Shown here one piece after another: positions 1 through 9,589 of a DNA stretch of 64,000 nt. Numbering within the stretch: position 1 is the first letter of the stretch; every line of letters starts with the position of its first letter. The position numbers and the translations under genes are program-made. The notes under the pieces were generated by a model that saw only the letters and a list, made by a program, of their open reading frames with translations, was not told where the DNA came from and made no database searches. Source of the DNA: Thamnidium elegans (taxonomy: Eukaryota > Mucoromycota > Mucoromycetes > Mucorales > Mucoraceae). The stretch is from assembly GCA_025201345.1 (NCBI GenBank), contig JAIXMG010000038.1, positions 248,001 to 312,000 of the forward strand, read 5' to 3'.

Positions 1-1021
1 TGTACTCACGTGGTGTTTCAACAAATACAAGGAATGCCATTTGAAGTGCATGTGCGAAAATACTAACAAACAATACTGTATAACTAGCACAAATAAGTGA
101 TATACCATAATAACCAATGTAACCCACAGAGTACATGGGGTGTGGGGCCATTTCAAATACACCATCAAATGTAAGTGATTGTTCAATCAAGAAGAAGAAA
201 TCACCCCAATCTATCCCGTTACTGTTAAATTTCTAATATATCAAAAAAATAATACTATACTATACTATACTATACTCACACCAGGCAAAATCTTTTACCA
301 CACGTTGTGCATCTAATTTAACCCAAATGTTGAATAAAATTAAAAATATACCACCAATCCATCTTAATTCATCATCCATAAAGAATGAAGATTGAGGACG
401 AGTATTAAACCAGGATAACGCAAAACATATATACGAAACAAAATCGTTCATTAACACTAAATCTACTAACTGTCGAAATAATAACCAAGTATTATATTCA
501 ATTGGCATTGTCTACACGTAAAAAACAAGTTTTAATAAAAAGATTATATAATGTCAGTTTTTTTTTTTACATGAAAGTTGTAATCGGAATTCATCTTTAT
601 ACTTAATTGAACATTTAACCATTTAGATAACTTTGGGTGTATCTTTTCATCCAATAACCTTTTCGTGAGTCTAACTATATTTCTCTTTTCGCTTTGATTC
701 TTTAGTAAAATGCCTAAACCTAAATTATAAGCCAATCTCCAGAATAAGAACAAAAAGAAGAAAAAGCATTGAGCCACTTGACGAGGTAAAGTAAAGAACA
801 AGATGATTTCAACCAAGATAGTAAACAGAGTTAGAATATCCAAAAAACTCTTCGGTTCTTTTGGATCAAGTAAAGATTGTACCATCTCTCTTGTTGCTGG
901 TACTTTGAAAACTAATAGTATAACGTTACATAAAAATAGCCTTGTAAATATTTACGCGTTTATTACCTTTTCCATCAGGTGTCTTTCCTTTCGAACAACC
1001 TTTTATTAGTCTATTATCCAT
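1..1021 (-). CDS. CHO2: Phosphatidylethanolamine N-methyltransferase, N-terminal part (runs off window)
   Basis: Cho2-type enzyme: adds the first methyl group to phosphatidylethanolamine on the way to phosphatidylcholine, as a multi-span ER membrane protein. I see four exons on the minus strand, 967-1021, 571-911, 280-511 and 1-210, with GT-AG introns of 55, 59 and 69 nt whose phases all agree. The ATG at 1021 opens the frame. Family blocks visible in translation include [44 protein letters not shown]...NIWVKLDA...VVKDFAW and, after the third intron, [11 protein letters not shown] and [13 protein letters not shown]. Several hydrophobic stretches fit membrane spans. About 280 residues are visible; fungal Cho2 proteins are usually 850-1000, so most of the gene lies outside the window. 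Identification is from remembered family blocks, not from a search. Confidence 0.9.
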
Positions 1022-1124
1022 TTTCTAATTAAAGAAAAAAAGAAAAAAAAGAATGTAAAACAATTATGCGAGGATCCACATCAAGCATTTCGTTTTTTTT
1101 AAAAAAAATGTCAAACTAGTTTTA

Positions 1125-1686
1125 TTAAAAGCCAGCCCAATCTATTGAATAATATGTCATCATATTATCTACTGTTCCAGCTAATACATGAGTCTTTTTT
1201 ACATTGGTCGCTAATCGACCAGCACGAATAATATCTACAAGGGAGATAATTTCGTCTGGTTTAAGTAACTTTACGATAAATTTACTGTGTGTACACATGG
1301 GATCATTTTCATAAAGTAAATAATTTCCCCCAAACTTGATGCCACTTGTAATGGAGTACCCTTTTGACCATAAATCGTTAAATAATGGGTTCTTGCATAA
1401 ACTTGATGTTGATTTCTTGGCAACAATTTGAGCCCAACCATGTCTTATGACCAGCTCCACTTCTTCGGGTAGTAAAAGTAAGGGTAAACCATAAAACGTG
1501 TTTTGTAAAGGAAACTGTGGTAAAGTGCCGCTCAAGGTACCTATTATCCTATACTCGCAACGTAATTTTTCCACGTCTTTAGTATTGTTAACGAAAACCC
1601 ATACTGACAACATAGTTTAAGATAAAATGAGTACCTTTGGCATCAAATACGAAATATTTTGATCCATATTGATGAATGGTAATCAT
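1125..1686 (-). CDS. SEN34: tRNA-splicing endonuclease subunit Sen34
   Basis: Catalytic subunit of the tRNA-intron endonuclease, which cuts the 3' splice site of nuclear pre-tRNAs. Two exons: 1635-1686 and 1125-1576, with a 58-nt intron. A closer AG at 1604 also keeps the frame, but the AG before 1576 is preferred because it joins FDAK directly to DVEKLRCEYRIIG, as in the family. The protein is 167 aa. The fold shows YGLPLLLLPEEV, then LWSKGYSITSGIKFGGNYLLYENDP. The catalytic Tyr-His-Lys triad is visible as Y106 (LLYEN), H114 (CTHSKF) and K145 (NVKKTH). It is much shorter than the yeast or human proteins (about 275-310 aa), lacking the central linker, so it is nearly a bare nuclease core. It is divergent to the NAXD gene, sharing a 158-bp upstream region. 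Confidence 0.92.
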
Positions 1687-1844
1687 GACGTTTTTTTTTT
1701 TTTATTTTAAAAAAAAAAAAAAAAAAAAAGAGAGGGAAAAACTTCTGCACGTGAGCTTATTATGAGCGAACATTGACGTGCTTGCTTTTGAAACTTAAAT
1801 AAGGAAAATAAAAAATATTCCTATTTTTTTACTTTTTAAACAAG
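1687..1844. promoter_or_regulatory. Shared divergent promoter region of SEN34 and NAXD
   Basis: This 158-bp segment separates the ATG of SEN34 (minus) from the ATG of the hydrate dehydratase (plus), so it must hold both promoters. It contains facing homopolymer T and A tracts (about 1690-1730), often nucleosome-excluding in fungi, and a CACGTG E-box at 1748-1753. No clear TATA box was assigned. The regulatory role is inferred from position. Confidence 0.5.
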
Positions 1845-3295
1845 ATGCCACCAAGAATTCCAGACATTACTAAAGTAAGACAACTTATTCCTCCTCTTTC
1901 TCAAGAGTTACATAAAGGACAAGCAGGTAAAAAAAAAAAGAAGGAGATTGTTTGAAGGTATTCCTAAAAGCTAGTATAATTTTAGGAAGAGTTGGTATTG
2001 TGGGTGGCTCAGAAGAGTAAGCAAAGAGTGACCTATTGCATATCAAACAGTTTGAATCCCAAAAAATCTAAACTAAAGAAATTTATAGTTATACTGGAGC
2101 ACCATATTTTAGTGGTATTGCCGCCATGCGAGTTGTAAGATAAATGATTCAATTTATATATTACATTTATATTAACAATTATAATAATTAAGGGAGTAGA
2201 CCTTTGCCACGTATTTTGTGAACCAGGAGCAGGAACAGTGATTAAGGTAGTATATATATATACATATATATAGTGATGAACAAATATAAATAAATCAAGA
2301 TTAATGAACAAAAATAGGCATATTCACCAGGTATATAAATTATGATAATGATATACATATATATTAAATTATATAATCCAAACTAGATTTAATTGTACAC
2401 CCGTACTTGAGAACCAAGGAAAAGTTGGATAGTTCTATCGGAGAGATAGTGGATAGGGTCACGGGTATATTTAATAGACTTCATGTATTAGTGATTGGAC
2501 CTGGATTATCTCGAGATGAATGTATGATTGATACTGCAAAAGAGTTAATTATGAAAGCTAGAGAACAAAATATGGCTATTGTAATTGATGCAGATGGTTT
2601 ATTTCTTGTTCAAAAATACCCTGAAACTATTCAAGGATATAAAAAAGCTGTGCTTACGCCTAATGTTGTCGAGTTTCAACGTTTATGTGAAAGAATGGTA
2701 AAATAAAAAAAATAATATGACTAAAATAATAAATATTTACCCTATTTAGGATATTGAATCGAAAGATCATTCTAAAGATCAAATTGCCAAACAGTTAAGC
2801 AAAGCTCTCGGAGGAGTTACCGTTGTTCAAAAAGGAACGATTGATTATATCACAAATGGTGATAAAGGTATGCTTTTTGTTTGTTTTATTTTTTAACTTT
2901 TATTTATTTATTTATATATAAATATATATTATTATTCTAGTTTTACAATGTGATGTACAAGGCGGCCTAAAACGAATGGGCGGTCAGGGGGATATCCTTT
3001 CGGGTGCTATTGCGGCATTTTTAGCTTGGGGGAAAGCATACGAAGAGAATGTTTGGAAGTAATTATTTTATTATTTAAAATGGCAAGATATCTTATTTAT
3101 TTTTTTTAATACATATATAATAGTCATTCAAGTGAAATCCATATTAATGATATTTCAATCTTTGCTTCTTGGTCAGCTTGTACTCTATCGAGAACAAGTT
3201 CAAATTTAGCTTTCAAAAAACATGGTAGATCCGTCTTAACATCTCACATGTTGGAAGAAATTGGTGCAAGTTATGATCAATTTATGAAACATTAA
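1845..3295 (+). CDS. NAXD: ATP/ADP-dependent (S)-NAD(P)H-hydrate dehydratase
   Basis: Metabolite-repair enzyme (CARKD/YjeF C-terminal type, ribokinase-like fold) that dehydrates damaged NAD(P)H hydrates. Nine exons, all GT-AG: 1845-1926, 1986-2016, 2089-2134, 2193-2246, 2318-2330, 2387-2697, 2750-2867, 2941-3058, 3124-3295. Joined lengths total 945 nt, giving 314 aa with no frame conflict. Family signatures: [20 protein letters not shown] near the N terminus, [33 protein letters not shown] and [19 protein letters not shown], the nucleotide-binding and catalytic Gly-Gln-Gly-Asp block. Exon 5 is only 13 nt. The length fits the family. Very high confidence in the identity; exon limits were hand-made but mutually consistent. 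Confidence 0.93.
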
Positions 3296-3408
3296 ATAAA
3301 TAAATAATAATAATAAAAAAAGTATTTAAATCCCTTTATTTTATTTTTTTTCCTTTTTTCTTCTTTACTTTATATTCATAAACACAAACAAATAAACTGT
3401 TTCATATA

Positions 3409-3638
3409 ATGAAAGTATCAACATATAGACAAGAAGCTATTGAAGAAAGAAAGGGTATTCCTGACTCATACTTGGAAATTGAAGTCAGAGCACCGCAAAC
3501 TCACGGTAAGATTTTATGTACATATTATAGTTTGACATGTACTAGATTTAACCATGAATATATATATATATATATGTACATGTAGGTACAGGATTTAGCA
3601 TGTATACAGATTATGAAATTGTGTGCAAGGTAATACTA

Positions 3639-3671
<33 letters not shown>

Positions 3672-3973
3672 CTCATTCTTATTATCCATAGACCAATATG
3701 CCACTGTTTAAGTTTAAACAATCTACAGTAAGAAGAAGATATAGTCGATTTGAATCACTTAAATTTAAATTGGAAGAAAATGACTATGAAATTAAAGTAC
3801 CCAATTTACCAGGCAAAGTATTCAAGAATAGATTTTCACATCAAGTAATTGAAGAAAGAAGAAATGGATTAGAGCGATTTTTACAAATATTGTGTAGCAA
3901 TATTACATTAATACAAGATTATGAAGAAACAAAAGCTACCATGATTATTAATTTTATTCAAGGAAAATATTAA
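3409..3973 (+). CDS. SNX3: Sorting nexin-3 (PX-domain protein, Snx3/Grd19)
   Basis: Small PX-domain sorting nexin that binds PtdIns3P on endosomes and works with retromer in cargo recycling. Exons 3409-3505, 3586-3629 and 3692-3973 give 140 aa. The PX domain fills most of the protein: YLEIEVRAPQTHG, FSMYTDYEIVCKTN, then VRRRYSRFESLKFKLE (the RRYS/F lipid-binding motif), VPNLPGKVF (Pro-rich loop) and IEERRNGLERFLQIL. It is slightly shorter than the roughly 160-aa fungal and animal homologues. Its TAA (3971-3973) overlaps the stop codon of the convergent minus-strand gene. Confidence 0.93.
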
Positions 3974-4848
3974 TTATTCTTTATTCTGTCTATATCATCC
4001 TTTGTGGCCTGAATCTTGTATATTAAACTTTTATATGCTTCTCTTAAAGTTTCGAATTCAGGGCCAATGTCATTATATTCCTTCAACTGCTTATTGATAT
4101 CACTCAAATTTGTTTCGGCCTCCATGTATCTTGCTTTTAACAAGTGACTACATGTTTTAAAATAAATAAATAAGTTTTACATATATAAAAAAAAAAAGAC
4201 TTACTGTAATGATTCTAGTGCTTGAATAAATAAGTCATCATCATACGTGGCAATTAAAACGGATAAATGGATAATTCTACTAATAATTAAATATCTAATG
4301 CCAAGAGGGGGTTCTTATTTATAAAAAATACTTGCTTCACTTTTAACAACAATGTATTAACCGTACTTGTATAGTATGCATCTAGCTTAGCGTTTTTTTC
4401 TTGTTCCATAGTATACTTAAACTCATTTATAATTAACCATGTCACATCCAATACACTCAATATAATCTTTACAATATCGGCTACTTTCTTTCCTAGTATC
4501 ATTCTATCTTTCGGTAAGTTCATTTTCATATCATTTAGTGTTATAGATGATTTCACCATATACTCGGATACTTGATTGAATTTTAAGACCAGTGATTCTC
4601 CCTAATAATAATCTCTTTTTTTTAATAAAGCAAGTTCTATTTAAAATAGTCGTATTTACTTTTACTAAATCCTTTAACAGCTGACTCTTCAAGTTGTTTA
4701 ATATAGCCTTTTCATTTTGTCATTCAAAAGTATATATATTTTTTTACTAATCTAATCTATTTCTTACCTCATCTAATTCTAGCTGAAGGTCATGACAAAT
4801 AAGATTCTCTGAAAGTACCTCTTGTCTAACTTGATCCCCAATATCCAT
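3970..4848 (-). CDS. Probable augmin-complex coiled-coil protein (HAUS4-like)
   Basis: Exons 4768-4848, 4660-4707 and 4601 down to about 4340 are clear and in phase from the ATG at 4848 (MDIGDQVRQEVLSENLICHD). They include LVLKFNQVSEYMVKSS and a long helical stretch, KKVADIVKIILSVLDVTWLI. The 3' end codes for ARYMEAETNLSDINKQL, then EYNDIGPEFETLREAY, before TAA at 3970-3972. The Y..IG.EF..L...Y pattern resembles the C terminus of HAUS4, a subunit of augmin that recruits gamma-tubulin to microtubules; this is a recognition from memory. The two junctions between about 4340 and 4135 cannot be put in one frame with canonical splice sites: the middle open segment (IHLSVLIATYDDDLFIQALES) is out of phase on both sides. 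An indel, a non-canonical intron or decay is possible. Confidence 0.5.
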
Positions 4849-4876
4849 GTTACAGCAAATAAAAATAAGTATATAT

Positions 4877-4880
<4 letters not shown>

Positions 4881-4908
<28 letters not shown>
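4881..4908. repeat. (GA)14 microsatellite
   Basis: A perfect dinucleotide GA run lies just upstream of the HAUS4-like gene start, preceded by a short TA run. It produces a meaningless Arg/Glu open frame on the plus strand. Confidence 0.95.
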
Positions 4909-4911
<3 letters not shown>

Positions 4912-5733
4912 TTAGAAAAGTTTGAAAAAAAAAATGCTGTCACCTACTTAAAAAATGACAAAAAATTTAAGTGTGCTCGTAGGGGACGATTTTGGCTTTT
5001 ATGAACTAAAAAAAATAGCTCTTTAACATTTAATAAGTTGTGGTCGAACTCCCTGCTTGGAAAATCGCCTTTTTTTTAGATTTGTGATACCCAAAAGGGG
5101 TACAAGGCGTTTTTGTGCATTGTATACCTTCCATCTATGTCGAGTAAATTTAATGAAAAATAAAAAGTTCAAATAAAAGACCAATATTTACAGGATTCAT
5201 CTGAAACTCAAACCACAGCTTGTTGATAATGTAATGTTGGCCGGGAATTGACAGTCTCTGCTCGAAGATTATTGAAGAGAGATAAAAATAAATAAATACA
5301 GGACAAGGTTATCCTGACTGTTGAAAATACTGTTGTATCTATGAAACAAGTTTAAACAGAAAAGGGAAGTTTTCTAGGGTTAGCAGCTATACAATCCTCT
5401 TTCTATAAAAATGGTTTATTCTGCTTTTATACTTCAAAAGCTTATAATCTCCAAAATTATTAAGACGGAAAGAACTAGTGTAAATGTTTTAAAGGTTATA
5501 TACTACAGAATTACACCAGTTCTTTTCTCATTCAGACTCAAATTCACCACAATAACATGATATGCAATGGTACTTACACTATTTTCAGAAATTATTTGCG
5601 CACTTATAGAAAAAAAAATTGCGTAGAAATAAATTATTTTTTTGCGCTGATTTAAGAAAAAAAAATTGCGTGAAAACCAAAAAAAAAATTAAAAAAGTTC
5701 GCATTTCTCAGTGCAAAAAAAAAAGTTTTATTT
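4909..5733. other. Gene-free stretch, 5' flank of the HAUS4-like gene and decayed repeat DNA
   Basis: I see no coding exon in this interval. The part from about 5585 to 5720 has recurring AAAAAATTGCGT and TTTTTTTGCG blocks, in both orientations, that look like worn subterminal sequence of the transposase relic that follows. The segment near 5060 holds AAAATCGCCTTTT, which is also found at about 9515 and 48985. Confidence 0.4.
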
Positions 5734-6012
5734 CTATATGGGATTACGATCTAAGCAGTCTTGGAACTTTGCTACTGAATATCTACTAAAACCTTCTAGA
5801 TCACTATAAAGAATCTGGTTGCAGGCATCTCCAATTCTTGTAGTCAATGTTTCCTCATCAAGAAGCTGTACTCTTTTCAGTTTGCTTTTGCAGACAGACC
5901 AGAATTGCTCGATAGGATTGAGCTCGGGCGAGTAAGGAGGGAGATAGATACAGCCATAACCTCTACTTTCAACGTATTTTTGGATATTATCATTGGTAGT
6001 ATTCACATTCAA
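5734..6012 (-). pseudogene. 3' fragment of a Tc1/IS630-type DDE transposase
   Basis: The last 92 codons of a DDE_3-type transposase. The diagnostic block is CIYLPPYSPELNPIEQFWSV at residues 21-40 of the fragment, followed by CKSKLKR; the Glu of NPIEQ is the third catalytic acid. The DNA-binding part and the first two catalytic aspartates are missing: homology stops at about 6005, where an unrelated TCGATTTT-rich sequence begins. It is therefore a 5'-truncated, inactive copy. The family is widespread in Mucoromycota genomes. Confidence 0.85.
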
Positions 6013-6641
6013 TTCGATTTTCAGTCGATTTTTATCGGAAAACTGTATTCAATTCCAGGTATAAAACGGACCGTTTTTTTTGCCAAACAGAGCAAAAATC
6101 GAATGCTCATTCAATTTTTCAACCGTTTTTTCTTACTCCGAAGGAAAAAACGGAAACCTTCATTCGAGTTTCATTGTTTGTAAATAAAAACGGAATTACT
6201 GTTCCATACAAAAAAAAAAAAAAAAAAAATCATTTTTGGATGTAACACATTTATCGATTTCGCTTCAATTAAATCTGAATTAATTTATTTATAAAATGGA
6301 TTATGAATAATGATAACAATAGAATTGATAATTAGACCTGAAGAACAAAATAGGAAATGTTATTATGCTAGAATCTTCTTGAGGTTTATTTAAATAGCGA
6401 TTTTTTAAAGTATATAAAGAAAATAAATCTATAGTAATATCATTAATCGAATTTTAAGCTCGGTCAAAATGAATAAAGAAGGGTGGGATAAATAAAGTAA
6501 AGTAGAGAATTTTGAATTTGAAGGGTGGGGATAATAACATTTCCTATTTTGTTCTTCAGGTCTAATTATCAATTCTAGGTCGAGAACATTCTCTTAAGAA
6601 TTGTTTGAGACCGTCAGAACAAAATAGGAAATGTTATTATG
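6013..6641. other. Non-coding repeat DNA between two transposon relics
   Basis: No gene is visible. It contains a 19-nt A run (about 6211-6229), repeated CGTTTTTT/AAAAAACGG blocks at 6060-6190, and the inverted-repeat pair described separately. Confidence 0.5.
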
Positions 6642-6646
6642 CTAAT
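6320..6646. repeat. 46-bp inverted repeat pair plus a third direct copy of its core
   Basis: The arm at about 6320-6366 is the exact reverse complement of 6531-6577. It includes GAACAAAATAGGAAATGTTA. The same core returns in direct orientation at about 6618-6646, directly against the 3' end of the tyrosine recombinase ORF. This arrangement resembles the split or inverted termini of DIRS-like elements or the ends of a MITE inserted at the edge of one; I cannot tell which. Confidence 0.75.
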
Positions 6647-7862
6647 CCAGAGTGTCAGAAGCATCAAAAAATTCATCTTCAAAAGAGCCAGAAAGGGCAG
6701 TAGATGTAAAATCTACAGTAGCCATTTGGTTGCGTCTATAGTGGTCCTGAAACGTACTAGAGGAGGCCCAATTACCAAGAGAAACGATGTTGTCGATAGA
6801 AACACCTTTATCTAGAGCCCGGGAAGAAGCTAAAGAGCGCATAGTGACCCGGGAAGAAGCTAAAGAGCGCATAGTGACCCGAGATTCACTTGTGGACAGG
6901 GAAATGAATTCTCGATGTAGCCAGGTGGACAAAGTGCTGGAAGATAACGGTTGTGAAGGAATATGTGATTTAACAAAGAGATGCGAATCGTCGGAGCGAG
7001 AAGCTAAAGAGGAATGATCTCTTAAGGCCTTAAAGCAACGTACCGGACATAGTTCGATATCAGTATTATGAGGATGTACCGTAAAAGACTTGATGATGCG
7101 ACGTTTCTTGCGGGTTTCTTTGGGTGCGACAACCTGAAAAGTAAGAGAACCTTCAGGTCTTATGTTGCAGGAAGAGAATGGGATACGCGCCAAGTCGGAA
7201 GGTCGAAGGAAGGCAGCCATGGATAATAAGAAAGCCAATTTCTGCTGTAATGGCTTGAGCGACGTGGTTGAGCACGAAAGAATAGTGCGGGCGTAAGCCA
7301 GAGAGGGAGTCATGTCAACGGGTTCTCGATGAATCGATACCGGAGGTGCTTGCTTAATAATAGAATCCAGGTAGTTGTTAACTAAATCGTTTGTACTAAT
7401 ACTGGAGGAATCGGTATGTAGATGAGTAGCTGCGGCTCGAAGAGTTTTTAGCGTAGATACTTGGAGCGTATGTTCTTGTCGCATTGATGCTAAGAAATTA
7501 ACCATATCGGCACCTGAGAAGTCAGTGAAGGAAACTTGGTTCTTGTAAGCCCAGTCGATGAAGCGAAGTTGGTTCTTACGATACATCTTATTGGTAATTG
7601 TTGGTGCAAATTTATGGTCCAGAATATCTTGAGTTGCTTGTTCATTGAGATTTGCATTTACCAGTTTAGCCCGGATAATTTCCATACGGAGAGTGTCCAG
7701 TTCTGATGTTGTAAGGGATGAACTGTTTTCGGAGAAGTCGTCCGGATTGCCAGGGGAGAACATAATGCTAGGCGTTGAAGTAAGGGAAACCAGATTGGAC
7801 TGGGCCAGTGGGGTACCACCAAGGCGAGAAATAGCGCTAAATTTAGCGCTGTTGCTAAGCAC
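6642..7862 (-). CDS. Tyrosine recombinase of a DIRS/Crypton-like mobile element (probably damaged)
   Basis: A phage-integrase-fold recombinase of about 406 aa. The N-terminal SAM-like, core-binding part is followed by the catalytic domain: LAFLLSMAAFLRPSDLARI carries the first catalytic Arg, KETRKKRRIIKSF the beta-hairpin region, MRSLASSRALDKGVS the second Arg region, and WASSSTFQDHYRR the nucleophile Tyr. A 30-bp exact tandem duplication (6821-6850 and 6851-6880) repeats RVTMRSLASS inside the HxxR-equivalent region. No ATG opens the frame: the listed first codon is GTG, and the frame stays open upstream through the AGCGCT repeats. No reverse transcriptase of DIRS type was found nearby, so a Crypton or a DIRS remnant remain alternatives. 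Confidence 0.75.
   Translation of the reverse strand: MLSNSAKFSAISRLGGTPLAQSNLVSLTSTPSIMFSPGNPDDFSENSSSLTTSELDTLRMEIIRAKLVNANLNEQATQDILDHKFAPTITNKMYRKNQLRFIDWAYKNQVSFTDFSGADMVNFLASMRQEHTLQVSTLKTLRAAATHLHTDSSSISTNDLVNNYLDSIIKQAPPVSIHREPVDMTPSLAYARTILSCSTTSLKPLQQKLAFLLSMAAFLRPSDLARIPFSSCNIRPEGSLTFQVVAPKETRKKRRIIKSFTVHPHNTDIELCPVRCFKALRDHSSLASRSDDSHLFVKSHIPSQPLSSSTLSTWLHREFISLSTSESRVTMRSLASSRVTMRSLASSRALDKGVSIDNIVSLGNWASSSTFQDHYRRNQMATVDFTSTALSGSFEDEFFDASDTLD
6821..6880. repeat. 30-bp perfect tandem duplication inside the recombinase gene
   Basis: The unit starting GGGAAGAAGCTAAAGAGCGC occurs twice head to tail with no mismatch, adding exactly ten residues in frame within the second catalytic-arginine block of the tyrosine recombinase. 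Confidence 0.95.
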
Positions 7863-7950
7863 TGGTGCTTGGTTTAGCGCTAGCGCTTCAGTTACGACTG
7901 ATGCTTGGTCTAGCGCTAGCGCTAGATTAAACGTTGGTGCACATTTAAAA
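7811..7950. repeat. AGCGCTAGCGCT-rich palindromic repeat, copy 1
   Basis: Contains several AGCGCTAGCGC palindromes and the pairs GTGCTTGG/CTGGTGCTTGG. The same string of motifs occurs in inverted order at 9319-9410 and in part at 9141-9180, always near CGGCGAGAAATAGCGCTAAA or its reverse complement. It probably marks the ends of the element carrying the tyrosine recombinase. Confidence 0.7.
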
Positions 7951-7995
7951 AAAACAGCATTACGACGGTATGGAATTAATCAGGTCATGGTATAA

Positions 7996-8592
7996 AATAT
8001 TTATTCAATAATATAATAATTATAGCACATTTTGTAATAAATATTTATATATTCAGGTATATATATAAAAAAAAAGAGATTATGAAAAAAAAAGCGAGCA
8101 TTTTTATTATTTATTTATATATGAATGTATATATTAAGAAATGGAAGAGTATATGTGTATATTATAGTTTGTTATTATATTTTGATACGGACAATAATAA
8201 AAAAAAGAAAAAAAAAAAGGGAATGGACACTTGTGGAATAAGACAATACCTATATATATATAAAAAAAGAGTCAGAATAAGCTATTATTAAGTTTGAATC
8301 AAATGAAATAATTTCCTTTTAGCAAAATTTATTAAAGTAAATACCCTTTAAGCAAGCAGTAATAGAAATAATAGAATATTAGATATATGTAGTTGTCTTC
8401 ATAATTTATACTTAATAGCATTACCTGATTTCAAAGAATGAGATGAGTTACAACATGGCGAAAACCTATATAAGTAAAGTTCAAAAGAACTCTTATTTTA
8501 TTTTATTAAGAAAAATTGATAAAAGAAAAAAAAAATAAAAGGAAAGGAAAAGCAATTAAAAAAAAACGAAATATTTATACTAAAAAAAAAAC
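7996..8592. other. Gene-free AT-rich stretch
   Basis: Only A/T-rich low-complexity sequence is seen; the short plus-strand ORF at 8082-8291 is Lys/Ile/Tyr-rich and has no recognisable domain. Confidence 0.4.
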
Positions 8593-8784
8593 GAATCCCC
8601 AGTATTATTAATCTCGGGATTCGCCGACATTATTTCAACTGTTGGTTTAATTCAAAAGACTGACTTGATAGATAAACAAATTGGGTCGTCTAATTGGTAC
8701 TATGTCATTTTGTCTTCGACAGCTTTCGATCAAGACATGTTCAAAAAATGCCAGCAAGATAAACAACTTGTAATAGTAGTGTAA
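8593..8784 (+). other. Unassigned 63-codon open frame without ATG
   Basis: The frame reads ESPVLLISGFADIISTVGLI and ends QQDKQLVIVV, then TAA at 8782. Composition is protein-like (balanced, with Trp, Tyr and Cys), unlike the surrounding A/T-rich DNA, but no start codon or splice acceptor is evident and I do not recognise the family. It could be a leftover exon of a host gene or of a mobile element. Confidence 0.25.
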
Positions 8785-9483
8785 ATTATTTCGTTTGTCT
8801 TAAAAAAAAAAAAAGATGTATTTTTGACTTTTAAAAAAAAGGAGCTTCTACTTCGATAGTGATTTGCAAATTATTACGAGATAGGCTTATTATAAAAAAT
8901 TCTGTATATGTACAATAAATTAGAATTACATCTTTATTATTTACCATATTTTATGGAGTTAGCAGTAAGGTCTTTTTTTATTGTTGTAACTAACGGTCGT
9001 AATATTCATTTAAAAAAGTAAAATAGTTATAAAGTAGTTGAATAGAGTGAAGCTTGAAAAAAAAACGCATAGTTTATAAAGTCTTTTATTAAGTGGAAGA
9101 TAAAATAACAATATGTCAAACGGTACATAAAAAAAAAATTCAGTGCTAAATTTAGCGCTAGCGCTTCACCAAGCGTTGAAATGGTTTTTTTTTCAAAAAC
9201 ATAATTTTTACTAGTATTTCTTTTTTATTTTATTTTATTTTTTTTGTGAAAAAAAGCTAACCCTGAGCTTGAAAAGATGGGGTTCCAATTTCCAGTGATT
9301 ATTTTTTTTTTTCACCTGCTTAAAATTAGCGCTAGTGCTTCCCCAAGCATTCCAGTGCTTGTACAAGCACCAGTGCTTAAGATTTAGCGCTATTTCTCGC
9401 CGTGGTGTAGTTACAAGATTTTGAAGTAAGCACAAAAAAAATGGGAAGAAAAGCAAGTAATTTCCCAATTGGATGGTACCATT
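8785..9483. other. Gene-free stretch with inverted AGCGCT-rich repeat copies
   Basis: No exon is recognised. It holds AGCGCT-rich repeats at 9141-9180 and 9319-9410, which are inverted relative to 7811-7950. Together with that copy they bracket about 1.5 kb (7811-9410) and may be termini of one element or of two abutting ones. Confidence 0.5.
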
Positions 9484-9582
9484 TTTCCCCTCACAGTATG
9501 TTACACAAGAAAAATCGCCTTTTATAGTAATCTTTTAACCTTCTCAATTATTCCAGATCCAGCGGTGGCCATATATGACCTA
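9484..9582. repeat. Dispersed repeat shared with the upstream region of Merlin-like element D
   Basis: The stretch ATGTTACACAAGAAAAATCG ... CCAGATCCAGCGGTGGCCAT is present as reverse complement at about 48945-49030, upstream of the transposase gene at 47169-48874. It is likely a terminus or promoter fragment of a family-D-like element that was left here. Confidence 0.6.
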
Positions 9583-9589
9583 AGATCCA

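Noticed and set aside
1604..1634. 31-nt intron in SEN34
   Set aside because: A 58-nt intron ending before 1576 gives a junction that matches the family better and has normal size.
4822..5004. 60-aa ORF with Arg-Glu repeats
   Set aside because: It is a translation of the GA microsatellite.
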